Source: Hemicordylus capensis (lineage: Eukaryota; Chordata; Lepidosauria; Squamata; Cordylidae). Taken from it: a stretch of 64,000 nt of DNA. A model generated the notes under the pieces. That model was not told the origin of the DNA. It saw nothing but the letters and a program-made list of their open reading frames with translations, and did not search any database. Positions 32,482 through 42,614 of the stretch are shown in pieces. The stretch lies in NCBI RefSeq assembly GCF_027244095.1, contig NC_069657.1, positions 430,124,063-430,188,062 on the forward strand, in the 5' to 3' direction. Position numbers and translations under genes: made by a program. Position 1 is the first letter of the stretch, and each line of letters begins with the position of its first letter.

Positions 32482-32668
32482 TCTTCTTCTTCTTCTTCTT
32501 CTTCTTCTTCTTCTTCTTCTTCTTCTTCTTCTTCTTCTTCTTCTTCTTCTTCTCCTTCCTCCTCTTTTTCCTCCTCCTCTTCTTCCTCCTCCACCTCTTC
32601 TTCCTCTTCCTCCTCCTCCTCCTCTTCCTCCTCCTCCTTCTTCCTCCCCCTCTTCTTCTTCTTCCTCT
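32446..32668. repeat. Long polypyrimidine microsatellite (TGC/TTC/TCC)n
   Basis: TGC repeats pass into about 25 TTC units and then mixed CCT/TTC units, giving more than 200 bp of almost pure pyrimidine on the plus strand. The translated Leu/Glu runs here are not protein. Confidence 0.95.
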
Positions 32669-33391
32669 CGGTGGAGGAGAGCAAAGAGCAAGCCATCACC
32701 CATCCAGCAGGCTCCCCTCCCTCAGAGGCCCAGGGACATTGGATTCCCTCCCCCCCCACCCAGTTTATTCAATGGTAGCTATGCCCCTGCAGCTACCTAC
32801 CTCTAATATCGTATTGTAATCCTTATAACAACCCTGCAAAGTAAGTAAGTTCCCATTTTATCCCCACATTGCACCTGAAGTTGGGAGTAAGTGACTTGCC
32901 TACGGCAAGCTGGTAAGTTCATGTCAGAGGTGAAATGCATACTTGGGAAGTCCCAGTTCACAGCTTAGTCCTTTAGCCACAACCCCAAATTAGCTCTCAT
33001 TAATTGGCCAGGGAACACATTGCAGAACCCAAACCTGCCAACATGTTCCTATTTTTCCATTCAGGTGAATTTGAAAATAGGGACATTTTGACAGCTATGA
33101 GAACCGTTCACCTAGCTTCCCAGTGGTTTCCCAGAATGCTCTTCGGAGCATTTGGTAAGGTCCGCCAGGCCACACCCTGTTGGAGTTCCAGGGCATCGAC
33201 CTTTTGCACCAACTACCCTAATGACCACTAGGGGCATTGGGAGTAGAGATAGTGAGTCAGGGTCTCCCTAGCTGTGCTACCTGGGTGCTTTCCAAACTAG
33301 CTGCTCATTAGCAGCAAAATGCCTCCATTCAGGCAAGTCGCATTTGGGCTGTAAAGAGCAGGGGGAGCAGTCTTGCAGCAACTAACAACCC

Positions 33392-34710
33392 CATAAGAAC
33401 ATAAGAACAGCCCTGCTGGATCAGGCCCAAGGCCCATCTAGTCCAGCATCCTGTTTCACACAGAGGCCCACCAGATGCTGCTGGAAGCCACAGGAAGGAG
33501 CTGAGGGCATGCCCTCTCTCCTGCTGTTACTCCCCCGAAACTGGTACTTAGAGGCATCCTGCCTTTGAGGATGGAGGTGGCCCGTAGCCCTCCAACTAGT
33601 AGCCATTGATAGACCTCTCCTCCATGAAGTTATCCAAACCCCTCTCAAAGCCATCCAGGTTGTTGGCTGTCACCACATCCTGTGGCAGAGAGTTCCACAA
33701 GTGGATCATGCGTTGTGTTAAACAATACTTCCGTTTGTTGGTCCTAGACCTCCTGGCAATCAGTTTCATGGAGTGACCCCTGGTTCTAGTGTTGTGTGAG
33801 AGGGAAAAGAATTTCTCTCTCTCCACTTTCTCCACACCATGCATGATTTTATAGACTTCTATCATGTCTCCCTGCAATCATCTTTTTTCTAAACTAAAAA
33901 GCCCCAGGTGTTGTAGTCTTGCCTCATAAGAAAGGTGCTCTAGGCCCCTGATCATCTTGGTTGCCCTCTTCTGCACCTTTTCCAGTTCTACAATGTCCTT
34001 CTTAATACGAGTGACCAGAATTGTATGCAGTACTCCAAGTGTGGTCACACCATAGTTTTGTATAAGGGCAATATAATATTAGCAGTTTTATTTTCAATCC
34101 CCTTCCTAATGATCCCTAGCATGGAATTGGCCTTTTTCACAGCTGCCGCACATTGAGTCGACACTTTCAATGAGCTGTCCACCACAACCCCAAGATTCCT
34201 CTCCTGGTCAGTCACCGACAGCTCAGATCCCATCAGCATATACTTGAAGTTGGGGTTTTTCATCCCAGTATGCATCACCTTACACTTGCTAACATTGAAC
34301 CGCATTTGCCATTTTGTCACCCACTCCCCCAGTCTGGAGAGATCCTTTTGGAGCTCCTCACAATCCGTTTTGGATTTTCACTACCCAGAAGAGTTTGGTG
34401 TCATCTGCAAATTTGGCCACCTCGCTGCTTACCCCTGCTTCTAGATCATTTATGAATAAATTAAAAAGCACCGGTCCCAGTACAGATCCCTGGGGGACCC
34501 CACTTCTTCCCTCAATTGCAAAAACTCCATTTATACCTAACCTCTGTTTCCTGTCTTTCAACCAGTTAGCAATCCACACATGTACTTGTCCCCTTATCCT
34601 GTGACCACTAAGTTTCCTCAGAAGTCTTTGATGAGGAACTTTGTCAAAAGCTTTTTGGCAATCCAGGTATAATATGTCAACTGGATCACCTTGATCCACA
34701 CACTTGTTGA
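33392..34710 (-). mobile_element. CR1-clade LINE, 3' half with RT end
   Basis: The minus-strand frames give RT text KAFDKVPHQRLLRKLSGHRI, VPQGSVLGPVLFNLFINDLE, KFADDTKLFWV and then MRFNVSKCKVMHTGMKNP, VVVDSSLKVSTQCAAAVKK and the ORF end FMEERS near 33605. The CR1 3' UTR follows, ending in GTTCTTATGTTCTTATGG on the minus strand. The 5' side is truncated in a short CCAGCAAC-type repeat (34700-34790). The frames are broken by several shifts and stops, as usual for dead CR1 copies. Confidence 0.9.
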
Positions 34711-35451
34711 CCCCCAAAACCCAGCAACTTTGACCCCAACTTGTTGACCCCAAAAAACCAGCAACCCCAAAAAACCAGCAACTTTTCCACACCGGATCTA
34801 CAACGCCCTTGCTCTATATCACAGCGATTAAATTCTCAACAAGGCATTGGAAATGTGAACAGCACCCTGCTGTCCACGTAGGGACTGCGGTGTCACAACA
34901 CAGGAAGTGTGGAAGCACGCTTCTGAGATTCGTCCTGACCCTGTTGTAGAGTCAAGTCTGGAAAGCACCCTGTCTCTACTCTGATCCCTGATATGACTCT
35001 TCAGGTATTTCCTATTAAGAGTCAGAATCCCTTCCTTTCCTCTTAGAGAGCTGATGGAAACATATCTCTCTCTCTCCCTACTTTTTCATTATGTAGTGCT
35101 ATAGGTTAGGATTAGGTCTTTCTTATCCAAAGTGTACTTCGCCAATAAATCCACTTAGTATTTTATTCTACAAGAATCTCCATGTGTCTTCTCTAAATAG
35201 CTGCAACAACTAAACTCTGCATTCTACTCTGTAACTGGAGTGGGTAGCTTCTTTAGTGCTCTGCTAATTAACTGGCTAATTTTAACTATTAAATTTACCA
35301 AAAAAAACCCCACAAACCACACCCTGGGGCAGCTCGTCTCCCTCTTGCATCCTGTGTGACATGACCTTGGCAACTTCTGCCTTTTTATCCCATTTCTTGT
35401 TCTCATTGTTATCAATATGTATTATTGCTATTGCTAAAACCTATGCTGTAA

Positions 35452-35588
35452 ACCAAGGGTTCGCAAACCTGGGTCCCCAGACGTTGTTGGACTACAACTC
35501 CCATCTTCCCCAGCCACAGCCATTATGGCTGGGAATAATGGGAGTTGGTGTACATCATCTGCATACCCAAGTTGGAGAACCCCTGGCT
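35452..35588. repeat. Short palindromic MITE
   Basis: CCAAGGGTTCGCAAACCTGG on the left and GTTGGAGAACCCCTGG on the right, with GACTACAACTCCCATCTTCC and AATGGGAGTTGGTGT inside. Same family as 503-646. Confidence 0.7.
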
Positions 35589-35629
35589 ATCTTGAAAATA
35601 TTTTATCAAAAGGCTGGGTACAAATGTTT

Positions 35630-35630
35630 T

Positions 35631-35663
<33 letters not shown>

Positions 35664-35666
35664 TAC
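35630..35666. repeat. (ACT)n microsatellite
   Basis: About ten ACT/ACC units beside the following repeat. Confidence 0.9.
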
Positions 35667-35689
35667 TACAACTATGATGATATATTTAA

Positions 35690-35737
35690 AAACTGTTTTC
35701 CAACAAATGTTCCTAAAGCAGTTTACATAGAGAAATA

Positions 35738-35789
<52 letters not shown>

Positions 35790-35960
35790 AAATGGTTCCC
35801 TGTCTCCAACATGCTCACAAAAAGAAACATAAGATCGACACCAGCAACAGCCACTGGAGGGATGCTGTGCTGGGGATGGATAGGGCCAGTTGCTCTCCCC
35901 CTGCTCAGTAAAGAGAATCACCATTTTAAAAAGGTGCCTCTTTGGTCAGTTTTAATTTTT
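35690..35960 (-). repeat. Roughly 250-bp repeat with (AAAT)n tail
   Basis: Minus-strand copy of the 1150 family. It shows AAAGCAGTTTACATAGAGAA, an (AAAT)n tract at about 35739-35790, and CTCTCCCCCTGCTCAGTAAA. Confidence 0.65.
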
Positions 35961-37280
35961 TAAATTAAAATCAGTTTTACTGATTTTAAATCAATGAAAT
36001 AAAATAAAATAAAGTCTGCCCTTGACTGCATTTTCAGCAACACAGCCACCCTGCCAGATGGAGAGCTCACAGATGCGCCAACATTAATTTTCTTTGGAAA
36101 CACGTTAAGAGGCTTAAGGAAGTCCCTAAAACCAGAAAGTAAGTCAATTGACAGATCCTAAAAAAATAAAAATAAAAAGCATTAAAAACCTTCTGCCTGC
36201 CTGGCTCCAAAGTGTGCCTCTGTGTGTGTGTGTGTGTTGCTTTTATTCTCCGCTCACCATAAATTTAACTTAATCTTGAGCTGAACCCCATCAGCCTGGA
36301 ATCTTTGATATGGCATCATCAAGGGGCTTCTTACTGGGGAAGGAGCACCACTTCTCCTGTCCCCTGAGCTGGGCTCTTTGTAACATTCCTGCAACTGAGA
36401 ACATCATGTCTTTTCTCCAATTACAAGATCGACAGGGAGGAGCAGCATCCAAGTTTCCAGATGTAGAGAAACTGAGCACAACTTCTGGTCACCTTTCCAG
36501 AACGAAGAGCCGAGACAAAGTCGTGTCCTGCCAAAGATTTCAGGGGGCAGAACGGCCCTGGCTAAGTGGGAGGAAAGGGAAGCCTGCCTGCCTGTATATG
36601 GCTGAAGCTAGATGGATCTGCTTCTGCTTTGGTAGAAGAGAAGCCCTCATAGATCTATGGAAGACATATGGGGGCTCCTTAATATGCATGGAGCTTCAGT
36701 GCAAGCCTGTACATACATAACTGAAACTGAACTTTTTTCCATGGAAATTTTGGCTGCTTTTTTTGTTTTTTTGGCAATGGCTAACCTGGAGAGCTGTACA
36801 GTCATTCGGCCAGTGTCTGTGCATGTCTGTGCAATATTGTTTTTATTAATGACAGTTTAAAAGAAAAAGGAAAAAGAAGTAAAACTGGCTGCAATTCTCA
36901 GCTGCCAGTGGCTTCCAGTAGGAGAAAGCAACCAAGCTAATAAATAGGAACAGCCAGGTGTCAACCTTCGGCCTTAAGCTTCCTGACACTCTTCCAGAGG
37001 CAGCTGAACGGCATCCAGCAAAGACCGGCTTGCATTGGGCTCTAATTGGGCCGTGGAAAAGAATGACATTAGTGGAACCAGGGGATTTAAAATATGTGTA
37101 GCCAGAATCACAGCACAGAGTACAACATAAAGTCCTTGGCTGTCATCCAGGGTAGTGTTCAAGCAGACCAAAGTCGACAGATTTCAATAAGCTTGAATTT
37201 TGCCTTGGATCAGGGCCCGCCTTTATTTATTGAAAAGGTCTCTATACGGTTTCCCAGTCATAATGGTTCTCAATATGATC
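35961..37280. other. Gene-free stretch
   Basis: A GT microsatellite lies at about 36219-36237. The 136-residue plus-strand frame at 36310-36720 has no recognisable motif or signal and I do not call it. The rest looks unique. Confidence 0.35.
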
Positions 37281-37747
37281 AGGCTGTTCACATGATCCTA
37301 AAGAGGGTCAGAATCATGCTCAGCCAGCACGGCAAGAGAGCTATGCACGCTCCCAATCCACGGTTGTGTGAACTCAAAATGCAAGGTCGGCATTTTGAAA
37401 TGCCTACCTTGCATCGCTCAACCGCCCTGAGCCATTTTTGGAAGGGTGGTATATAAATAAAATCAAGTAAGTAAGTACATTAAATTTTAAAAAGGTCGGA
37501 GGAGGGGGAGAGTGATCACATGAGAGGCAGGGGTTGGGCAGGATGGGGTGGGTGACCTACCCAGATTCTGTCCCTAACTTTTTACTGAGGGCGGATGAAA
37601 AACTGCCCAACCCAACTCCTGCCTCCCACTGGATCACTCTCCCTTCTCCTCCCTTGCTCACTGGGTTCACACAACCACAGATCCGGAGTGCTTATGGCTC
37701 TGCTACCCTGGCTGGGCACTACTCTTTAGGTCCTTGTGAACAAGCCT
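37281..37747. mobile_element. Long palindromic MITE with an internal insertion
   Basis: AGGCTGTTCACATGATCCTA on the left pairs with TAGGTCCTTGTGAACAAGCCT on the right. Internal arms CTCCCAATCCACGGTTGTGT and ACACAACCACAGATCCGGAG also pair. At 37418-37490 it is interrupted by a fragment ending GGGTGGTATATAAATAAAAT, the 3' end of the 1150 family. Confidence 0.75.
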
Positions 37748-38807
37748 GGCTAGTAATCATAATAATGTAACAACACTCTATTGATTGAAAGAACCATTGA
37801 TTTAAAAACTGGGCATCCAGTTGCTTTTCTCTTTCAAAGAAAGGCATCAAGATTTCAGTTGGTGCATTTTGTGTGTAGCGTGTAGTTAGCCACTTAGAAG
37901 ACCTGACCCTGTGACTATGGACTTAGCCTTTGGCAAGAAGGGCAACAAGAAAACCCAGCCAGAGGAACAATGTATTGAACTTTCCTATCTCTGAATCTGT
38001 CACATTCACATGGCCCCTGTAATCTTCAAGGGGTGGTGGTGGTTTCTTGTGTGTGAAACCTTCTTTTGACACTGATGCAACAGGGATTTATTTCATTTTC
38101 AGTATTTATTCTTTCTTTATTTTTTTAACAAATATTAAAAACTGGATTAGATTTAAGCTTGGGTCCAAGGAAGGGAAATGCCCATATGAGAGATCAGAGC
38201 TATGCTAGTTCTTTTTCATGCAGCAGCCCCTATGGCTGAAGAAGCAAGCTGATGTTCTCCTTTTTAAAAGCAGCTTGTGGAAATCCCTGCAAGGGAAAAC
38301 CTATTGTATTTACCTGATTCCAAGACTAGGTTTGTTCCAAGTTCTTTGATGTTAGAAATCAGGGGTTGTCTTAAATTCAGAGTTTTGTTCCTTTTGGGTA
38401 AATACAGGTAAAAGCTGTTGTTTAAACTCCATTTTTAAGATTGTCTTAAATTCAGAGTTGTCTTCTATTCTAGTAAATACAGTAGTAAAAGTCCAGCTGT
38501 GCTTTTTATACTCCCCCATGGATGCTCTACTTTGGATCTAGTGGCTGAAACTTGTTGTAGAGGCACACAATCAACACAAACCTTATGATATTTGGCAGTG
38601 GAAAATAGGTATCCTTGTTCTACATTAGGGATATCCAGTTTCTATGGCTGATATATACTGCACAACGTTCCATCTGCTTTGTAATGGAATGTTCGTACAG
38701 TAGCACAAGATGCAAGAACTGAGCAAGTGCAGTTGTGCGATGGATGGTCATTGGAAATAATGGCCATCTGTTGAGCAACTGAGCATGCACAGATCTGGAA
38801 CAAGAGC
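37748..38807. other. Gene-free stretch
   Basis: At about 38300-38480 two inverted TTGTCTTAAATTCAGAG / TAAATACAG blocks suggest an old DNA transposon. Nothing else can be assigned. Confidence 0.4.
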
Positions 38808-39036
38808 ACCATCCTTATGAGGCAAGGCTACAATATCTAGGGCTTTTTAGTTTAGAAAAAAGGTGAGTGAGGGGAGACATGTTAGAAGGCTATAAAATTA
38901 TGCACAGCACAGAGAAAGTTGAGAGAGAAATTCTTTTCTCTCTCCCACAACCCTAGAACCAGGGATCATCCCATGAAACTTATTGCCAGGAAATTTAGGA
39001 TGAACAAAAGGAAGTAGTTTTTCACACAGCACAGTA

Positions 39037-39999
39037 GGCCTGTGCAAGTTGGAAAATGGGGAATTCTGATGTCAGAATCTCCAGCCTCCACCACCAGGAG
39101 GCATTAGAGTGCAGGACAAGTGCTCGGGCTAGCCTGCTGGTGTGGGGGGCCCTTTAACTGGCTGCTGATGGAGCAATTCCAGGAATTCTGGGTTCGTTTA
39201 ATGAGCAGAGGCTATCACCATCCACCAGGTTCAACCTTTTATTGATCACGACATGCCAGGTGTCTCTCTTTCAAGAGTGAGCACACCCTTAGGTTTTGGC
39301 AAGAGTCTTTTATACTGTTTATATACAGGCTATAGGATTGAGTACAGAGCCTGTCAGAGGCCAGAGTCTCATGGTATACACCAATCATACTAGTACAAGC
39401 AGAATAAAGCTTAGCCAGTGGTAGACAGGGTGAATCAATTACAAGGCAGAAACCAGCAATAATGCACCATTCAGCTTTAGCTGTGTTTATCCAGTCAGGC
39501 AGGATAAGGTATGGTCAACAGGTGCTTATCTCTAGTCAGGCGGGGCAGAGTATTGTTTCCAGGGAAAAGTGCCCTGTAACATCAGGGTACAGAAACTTGT
39601 GACCTTTGGGGCTTGTGTAGGTAACACAACTAGGTGAAAGGGGATAGTGGAATTTTCCTTCATCACTGCCCAGCCCTGGGGCAGGGGTGGCAGGGCGGTG
39701 CAGCGATGCTTGGGAATTTGGGTGGATGGGCAGGCAGGGAATGATAAACATCTCCCTGAGAAGCCCACATGGCCACTGGGAAGATGCGCAGGCTTCTGGG
39801 GATTGAAGTGCTATGCAGGATTTCTCAAATGAGGCCACTTGGGCTTCCCAGGGAGAAGTTTGTCACTCCCTGGCCTTCTGCCTCAGTCCTGGGCAGCCAT
39901 TTAAAGCCTCCTCCACCACCAACAGGCTAGCCAGGGCATTTGTCCTGCACTCTAATGCCTCCTGGTGGTGGAGGCTGGGGATACTGACTTGCACAGGCC
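39037..39999. mobile_element. TIR-bounded DNA element inserted in CR1
   Basis: The ends are GGCCTGTGCAAGTTGG and the complement of TGACTTGCACAGGCC, each next to a TA (39035-39036, 40000-40001). Long inner arms pair: CCACCACCAGGAGGCATTAG with CTAATGCCTCCTGGTGGTGG, and GTGCAGGACAAGTGC with GCATTTGTCCTGCAC. It interrupts the CR1 at 38808. The superfamily is not certain. Confidence 0.7.
39186..39640 (-). mobile_element. Likely solo LTR of an endogenous retrovirus-like element
   Basis: Read on the minus strand this block has a promoter-like TATATAAACAGTATAAAAG (about 39310-39330), then about 90 bp later a polyadenylation signal AATAAAAGG near 39235. That is the U3-R order of an LTR. No internal genes flank it, so a solo LTR (fossil) is the best reading. 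It lies inside the DNA element at 39037-39999. The exact edges and family are uncertain. Confidence 0.5.
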
Positions 40000-40304
40000 T
40001 AATCATTAGTCTATGAAATTTGTTGCCACAAGATATGGTGATGGTCACCAGCTTGGATGTCTTTAAAAGGGGCTTAGACAAATCCATGGAGGACAGGGCT
40101 ATCGATGGCTACAGGCTACTTCCAGGTTCAGCGGCAGGAGGCCTCTGAATACCAGTTTCAGGGGAACAGCAACAGGAGAGAAGGCATGCCTTCATCTCTT
40201 GCCTGAGGTCTTCCCAGAGGCATATGGGAAATAGACGACGTAAGTAAGTAAGCAAGTAGGTAAATCTATCTGGTGGGCCACTGTGGAAAGCAAGATGCTG
40301 GACT

Positions 40305-41112
40305 GGCAGTGGACAGCTCATTGGAAGTGTCAATTCAGTGCACAGCATCTGTGAAAAAGGCCAATTCCATGCTAGGGATAATTAGGAATGGGACTGAAAA
40401 TAAAAATGCTAATAGTATAATGCCCTTATGCAAATCTATGATATGGCCACATCTGGAGTACTGCATATAGTTCTGGTCACTCGTATTAAGAAGGACATTG
40501 TAGAACTGGAAAAGGTGCAGAAGAGGGCAACCAAGATGATCAGGGGCCTGGAGCACCTTCCATATGAGGCTAGGCTACAGCATCTGGGACTTTTTAGTTA
40601 GGAAAAGAGGCAACTATGTGGGAGACATGATAGAGGTGTATAAAATTATAGAGGTGTATAAAATTATGTATGGAGTAGAGAGAGTGGACAGAGATAAATT
40701 TTTCTCCCTCTCTCAAAACATTAGAACCAGTGGTCATCCCATGAAACTGAAAGCCAGGGAATTTACATCCAACAAAAGGAAGTACTTTTTCACACATTGC
40801 ATAATCAATCTATGGGATTCTCTGCCATGGGATGTGGCGATGGCCACTAGCTTGGATGGCTTTAAAATGGCTTAGACAAATTCATGGAGGAGAGGTCTAT
40901 CAATGGCTACTAGTCTGATGGCTAGAGGCCACCTCCAGCCTCAGAGGCAAGATACCACCTTCTAAATACCAGTTGCAGGGGACAAACAGCAAGAAAGATG
41001 GCATGCCTTCACCTCTTGCCTGTGGGCTTCTCAACAGCATCTGATGGGCCACTGTGTGAAACAGGATGCTGGACTAGATGGGCCTGATCCAGCAGGCTTT
41101 TCTTATGTTCAG
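40305..41112 (+). mobile_element. CR1-clade LINE, 3' end
   Basis: The plus strand gives VDSSLEVSIQCTASVKKANS, then WPHLEYCI, an RNLWDSLPW-like block and a CR1 3' UTR ending CTTTTCTTATGTTC. It directly follows the copy that ends at about 40303. Confidence 0.85.
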
Positions 41113-41309
41113 AAATGGCGGAGAGAGGGATGGTCATTTGGATGGAGCCACATCATTGTTATGACATGATATTTAGAATATGTATATCCTAATTTTCAAC
41201 AACAACATTCTCAAAGTTGTTTACGTAATACAAGGAATGTGAAGATGGTTCCCTGTCCCAGAGGAGATCACAATCTAAAAAGAAACACATAATCTAAAAA
41301 GAAACACTT

Positions 41310-41608
41310 TGCCCCTGCTGACTTGGCAAAGAGGCACTTTTTTAACGTGGTGATTCTCTTTAATTTAGCAGGCGGAGAGTAACTGGCCCTATCCACCCCC
41401 CGGCACAGTACCCCTCCAGTGACTGTTGCTGGTGTCTATCTTATGTTTCTTCTTAGATTGTGAGTCCTTTGGGGACAAGGATCCATCCTATGTATTTGTT
41501 GTTTCTCTGTATACTGCCATGAGCCATTTTTGGAAGGGTGTTGTAGAAATTGAATACATACATACATACATACATACATACATACATACATACATACATA
41601 CATACATA
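41310..41608 (+). repeat. Roughly 250-bp repeat with (CATA)n tail
   Basis: Same family as 1150: AAAGAGGCACTTTTTTAACG, then TTAGATTGTGAGTCCTTTGG. Its end (GGTGTTGTAGAAATTGAATA) runs into a CATA repeat at about 41554-41608. Confidence 0.75.
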
Positions 41609-41929
41609 AAAAGAGACACCAGCTTTAGCCACTGGGAAGAATAGCCCACAACTGCACTGTGGGGATAAGAATACTGGCCTTCTTTTTCAAGGTTGTTGCA
41701 AAAATTGCTGGTCCACATGACCCACAGCTTTCCGATGATTGAAGGAGAACTGAAGGTCTGCAAGCGATTCACATGTCTCTCCCCTCTTGTCAAACATCTT
41801 TCTCATGTGCATTAGTATGTTTCTGCAAGATGCGTGAGACCCTCAGGAACAGATCACTACAAATAGAAAGCACTTTTGGAGCAAGGAGAGGAGATATAAA
41901 TGAACACCATTGTGGTAACCAGCAAAGTG

Positions 41930-42140
41930 GCCAGATCTGCAGATGACACTAAACTATTTAGGGTAGTGAAATCCAAAACAGATTGTGAGGAGCTCCAAAA
42001 GGATCTCTCCAAATTGGGTGAGTGGGTGACAAAATGGCAAATGCAGCTCAATGTAAGGAAGTGTAAAGTGATGCATATTGGGGCAAAAAACCCCAACTTC
42101 ACATATACATTGATGGGGTCTGAGCTGTTAGACTCCATCT
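41930..42140 (+). mobile_element. CR1-clade LINE internal fragment
   Basis: The plus strand gives RSADDTKLFRVVKSKTDCEE, then KWQMQLNVRKCKVMHIGAKN. Only this piece of the RT domain is present. Confidence 0.8.
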
Positions 42141-42614
42141 GAGCTGTCAGACCCTATTTTAATGTTCTTTATTGCTTCCCACTTTGCCTCCATGTCTGGT
42201 CCACTGCGCAAGTAGTTTTCAGCACAGGGATGCTGAAAGCTTCTTGCAGACACACAGCCTGTCTTTCATCACTGGAAGGCTACAGATCCTGTAGGTCATT
42301 GAGATTATATCCTGGATGTGATTTATCTGAATACTCTTAACATTTCTGTAGGTACTAGTTTACAGCTTTGGCTCTCCAGATGTTGCTGGACTACAACTCC
42401 CATCACCCCCAACCAAATGGCTGCACTTGTACAAAAGGTTTCCATGTCCTACTGTTTTTTGCCTTCTGTACAAGCCCTATGGGAGTGCTCTGCTATTTCA
42501 ACACCATCAAATGCTCAGCTTGTATGTTTGTAAATAAACCAGTTATTGCAAACACACCATAAGCCTCAAGTGATGTCTCTTCCAAGCAGCGCATCCATAG
42601 AAATACTTGCTGTT

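Larger units (their letters stand above)
38808..40303 (+). mobile_element. CR1-clade LINE 3' end, split by a DNA element
   Basis: 38808-39034 carries the ORF2 C-terminal text ([17 protein letters not shown]-like and the FSLSHNPRTRDH region). It resumes at 40002 with the corresponding next segment (VYEICCHKIW..., ..GLDKSMEDRAIDGYR) and the 3' UTR to about 40303. The intervening 39037-39999 is foreign. Confidence 0.8.

Noticed and set aside
32303-32806. Long Leu/Pro-rich and Glu/Arg-rich frames on both strands
   Set aside because: They are direct translations of the (TTC/CCT)n microsatellite and have no start context or conservation signal.
36310-36720. 136-residue plus-strand frame
   Set aside because: No signal peptide, domain or repeat structure, and no splice or promoter context. 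Probably chance.
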